Shown here piece after piece: positions 62,089 to 64,000 of a DNA stretch of 64,000 nucleotides. The DNA lies in NCBI GenBank assembly GCA_944381625.1, contig CALWLW010000014.1, positions 1-64,000 on the forward strand, in the 5' to 3' direction. Under the pieces are notes generated by a model. That model worked only from the letters and a program-made list of their open reading frames with translations, was not told where the DNA came from and did no database searches. The position numbers and the translations under genes were made by a program. The stretch is from an uncultured Lachnoclostridium sp. (lineage in GTDB: Bacteria > Bacillota > Clostridia > Lachnospirales > Lachnospiraceae). Each line of letters begins with the position of its first letter. Within the stretch, counting starts at the first letter, position 1.

Positions 62089-63897
62089 TTACGCCCCCTG
62101 CTCCCAAACCTCCAGTCCGGACAGCACGGAGAATGTAAGTTCCACAGCGGCGGCGCCGGACGCATTTTCACCGGCCTGGATGTTGGAGGCGAAAAAGAGG
62201 GTGTTTCCGTCGGTTTCTATAAAGCCGATAAACCAGCCGCATACATTTTCCCCGCCGGACGCCTGAGTCCCGGTTTTCCCGTAGAGGACGCCGTCCTGCC
62301 CGGAAAAGAGACGGATGGAATCCTTGACCGTCTGGATATTTTCTGATGAAAAACAGAATTCGTTGTTGTAAAATCTCTCCAGCAATTCCACCTGCTCTAT
62401 GGGGGAGATCTTCAGGGAAGAATCGTACCAGTAATCGGAAGGGTCGTCCCCCACCGTTTCATTTCCATAGCCAATTTCCCGGACATAGTCCTGGATCGAA
62501 GAAAGCCCCAGTCTGCGGTCGATCTCCTGGAAATACCAGGTGACAGAATCCGCCATGGCAGATTCCAGAGTCTGATCCTGATTCCAGGTATCGTAATGGT
62601 TGTCCTGTCCATTCCAGGAAATCCGGGAATCTTCCCCGGATATGATCCCGGCCTGAAGGCCGTGCAGGGCGCTGTAGATCTTGTAGGTGGACGCCGGAGA
62701 TATGCGGATGGCCGCCTGCGCTTCATTATAAATCTGCCAGGAGTCCGCCCCGGCGTCATACAGCACAAAACTGCCGTCGTAGGAACCGAAGGTTTCAGAC
62801 AGATCCAGAGTAGATACATTCCTGCCGCCATCTTCATACGTATATGATTCAGAATCTGCGGCTTTGGAAGTGAGGGCAGGGAGAAAGCCTGCCAGCAGGG
62901 CGGCAGTGAGGACGCAGGCGAGAAAGCCTGTCAGCCTTTTTCCGACGGCCGCGGGCCGGTAACCGGCGATGTTTAAGATTCTCTTTTTGATCTGCACCGC
63001 GTTTCCGCCGATCCCGGAGGAGAACAAAAAGGGCGTGAAGGAAATCTTCTCCGCAAAATGGATCAGGGTATTGCCGTATTCAATATAGGCGTCTTCCTCC
63101 AGCATTTTCAGAACGGAAGAATCACAGGCAATCTCCCGATCCGTGCGGATCAGCTTCCACGCGTACCAAAGCAGAGGATTGAACCAGTAGACAATACCGG
63201 CTGCCGCCATCAGGACGTTGACCAGGGCGTCTTTGCACCGGTAATGCTGCAGCTCATGGAGCAGAATATACCGGATCTCCGAAGAGGAAAAGCCGGAGAC
63301 CAGGTGAAGCGGCACATAGATGCGCGGACGGAAAAGGCCGGTCATGATGGGCGAAGCCAGCCGGTCCACGGCGTAAATGGGAACCGGTTTTTTCAGGTTC
63401 ATCTCGGCCAGGCAGTCAAGATAAATGCCATGGATTGTTTTGCAGACGCCGTCCAGCGGCTGCGCGTTTTTCTGTAAAGCATGCAGGCAGATCCGGGAGC
63501 GGACGGTGAAAAAGAGCATAAACAGAACCCCGGCGATCCATACGGCAGACAGGACGCCGCCAATGGCCGGGGACGAATGCTCTATGACCGATACACTGAG
63601 GTCGTTCATCCAGTTGGCGGAAACAGTCTGAGCGTCTGCGATGTTCCGGGAGGCGTAGGCCAGGCTGTCTGAGGATACATCGGATACGTTTTCGAACCAT
63701 GAAAAATGGGGCAGAAAACGGGCGGAACGGGCCGGCAGGAACGGCGCCGCCAGACATACGAACAGCAGAAACCAGATAGTATACTGCATCCGGCTGGTGA
63801 GCAGGGGGCGGGACAGCCGTTTGACGCCCAGAAGGATGCCGATGATGAGACAGATCAGAACATTGCAGAACAGAAAGTGGATCATAAAATCCGCCAT
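62089..63897 (-). CDS. blaR1: BlaR1 family beta-lactam sensor/signal transducer
   Basis: The 602-residue protein has an N-terminal multi-helix membrane domain and a cytoplasmic M56 zinc protease site, HELQH (214-218), with a Glu ligand near 255. A membrane helix at about 325-343 is followed by an extracellular class D-like penicillin-binding sensor domain with STYK (403-406), SVTW, YGN and KTG. Acylation by a beta-lactam activates the protease, leading to loss of BlaI. GGAGGAAAA precedes ATG 63897 on the minus strand, one base after the BlaI stop. Confidence 0.92.
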   Translation of the reverse strand: MADFMIHFLFCNVLICLIIGILLGVKRLSRPLLTSRMQYTIWFLLFVCLAAPFLPARSARFLPHFSWFENVSDVSSDSLAYASRNIADAQTVSANWMNDLSVSVIEHSSPAIGGVLSAVWIAGVLFMLFFTVRSRICLHALQKNAQPLDGVCKTIHGIYLDCLAEMNLKKPVPIYAVDRLASPIMTGLFRPRIYVPLHLVSGFSSSEIRYILLHELQHYRCKDALVNVLMAAAGIVYWFNPLLWYAWKLIRTDREIACDSSVLKMLEEDAYIEYGNTLIHFAEKISFTPFLFSSGIGGNAVQIKKRILNIAGYRPAAVGKRLTGFLACVLTAALLAGFLPALTSKAADSESYTYEDGGRNVSTLDLSETFGSYDGSFVLYDAGADSWQIYNEAQAAIRISPASTYKIYSALHGLQAGIISGEDSRISWNGQDNHYDTWNQDQTLESAMADSVTWYFQEIDRRLGLSSIQDYVREIGYGNETVGDDPSDYWYDSSLKISPIEQVELLERFYNNEFCFSSENIQTVKDSIRLFSGQDGVLYGKTGTQASGGENVCGWFIGFIETDGNTLFFASNIQAGENASGAAAVELTFSVLSGLEVWEQGA

Positions 63898-63898
63898 C

Positions 63899-64000
63899 TT
63901 ATTTTCCTCCTTTTTCCGATACGGACCGTGCTGCCAACAACGAACGGAGTTCGTCAAGATCGTCCTTGGAAAGCTTCTCTTCCTGAATATATGCGGACAG
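63899..64000 (-). CDS. blaI: BlaI/MecI family repressor, C-terminal end (cut by window edge)
   Basis: The last 33 codons of a gene run off the window. The encoded tail, EEKLSKDDLDELRSLLAARS, matches the C-terminus of BlaI/MecI repressors. Its stop is one base before blaR1. BlaI is a winged-helix dimer that binds TACAnnTGTA operators, as found 9 kb away upstream of the PBP/beta-lactamase operon. Confidence 0.8.
   Translation of the reverse strand: MSAYIQEEKLSKDDLDELRSLLAARSVSEKGGK

Noticed and set aside
1-64000. CRISPR arrays, tRNA or rRNA genes, intact insertion sequences
   Set aside because: No regularly spaced repeats, no tRNA-like cloverleaf sequences, no rRNA-like stretches and no transposase frames were recognised.

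Overview
The window looks like chromosomal DNA of an anaerobic Clostridia species, most likely a Lachnospiraceae-type gut bacterium. This is inferred from the strong AGGAGG-type ribosome sites, PRD-controlled PTS genes, a class D beta-lactamase with a BlaR1/BlaI system, and many radical-SAM enzymes with no obviously oxygen-dependent ones. No rRNA, tRNA, CRISPR array or intact insertion sequence was seen. Both ends are cut: a truncated ABC-transporter 3' end on the left and the 3' end of a blaI-type repressor gene on the right.

Region 1 (0.5-12.5 kb, + strand) is one long catabolic operon. It holds a PRD/BglG-type regulator, an RDD membrane protein, a lactose/cellobiose-family PTS (EIIA, EIIB, EIIC), a short GrdB-like protein, an intra-operon terminator, an M42 pseudo-peptidase, an active M42 peptidase, a glycosylasparaginase-type Ntn hydrolase, an M20 dipeptidase, a MupG/DUF871 phospho-glycosidase, CutC and a YitT membrane protein. 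The combination suggests import and dismantling of a sugar joined to an amino acid or peptide.

Region 2 (12.5-17.4 kb) holds a PTS EIIC-like transporter with a candidate NiaR operator, the NiaR repressor, a LysR regulator, a flavodoxin-type reductase behind a paired operator, a cupin and an SseB-like protein. Region 3 (17.4-18.2 kb, - strand) has no intact protein gene. It holds a decayed PBECR4 nuclease-domain gene and a structured RNA candidate with a consensus promoter and a strong terminator. Region 4 (18.3-30.1 kb) holds a NEW3/ABC exporter set, a xylulokinase, an SdpR/SdpI pair, an ECF S-component with a 290-nt leader, a P1-family peptidase, an ABC importer pair, YbaK and an ABC exporter.

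Region 5 (30.3-51.1 kb, + strand) is the most striking part: about 20 tightly packed genes bounded by a 20-bp-stem terminator and a long hairpin. It combines isopentenyl-diphosphate isomerase, a UbiA-type prenyltransferase, a geranylgeranyl-reductase-like flavoprotein, a UbiU/UbiV-like pair of U32 proteins, five radical-SAM enzymes (two with B12-type N-termini), a PaaK-like adenylating enzyme, an amidohydrolase, two kinase-fold phosphotransferases, four glycosyltransferases and a UDP-glucuronate decarboxylase. I read it as an uncharacterised pathway for a prenylated, anaerobically hydroxylated and glycosylated metabolite or lipid. The product is unknown.

Region 6 (51.2-64 kb) holds a coiled-coil protein, a PfkB kinase, FtsH, a PBP2-type transpeptidase plus class D beta-lactamase operon behind two BlaI-type operators, an SPL-family radical-SAM protein, a small membrane protein, an SMI1/KNR4 protein, an XRE regulator with its membrane partner and palindromic operator, and blaR1 with the end of blaI. 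The beta-lactam sensor-repressor pair and its likely target operon are therefore both in the window.
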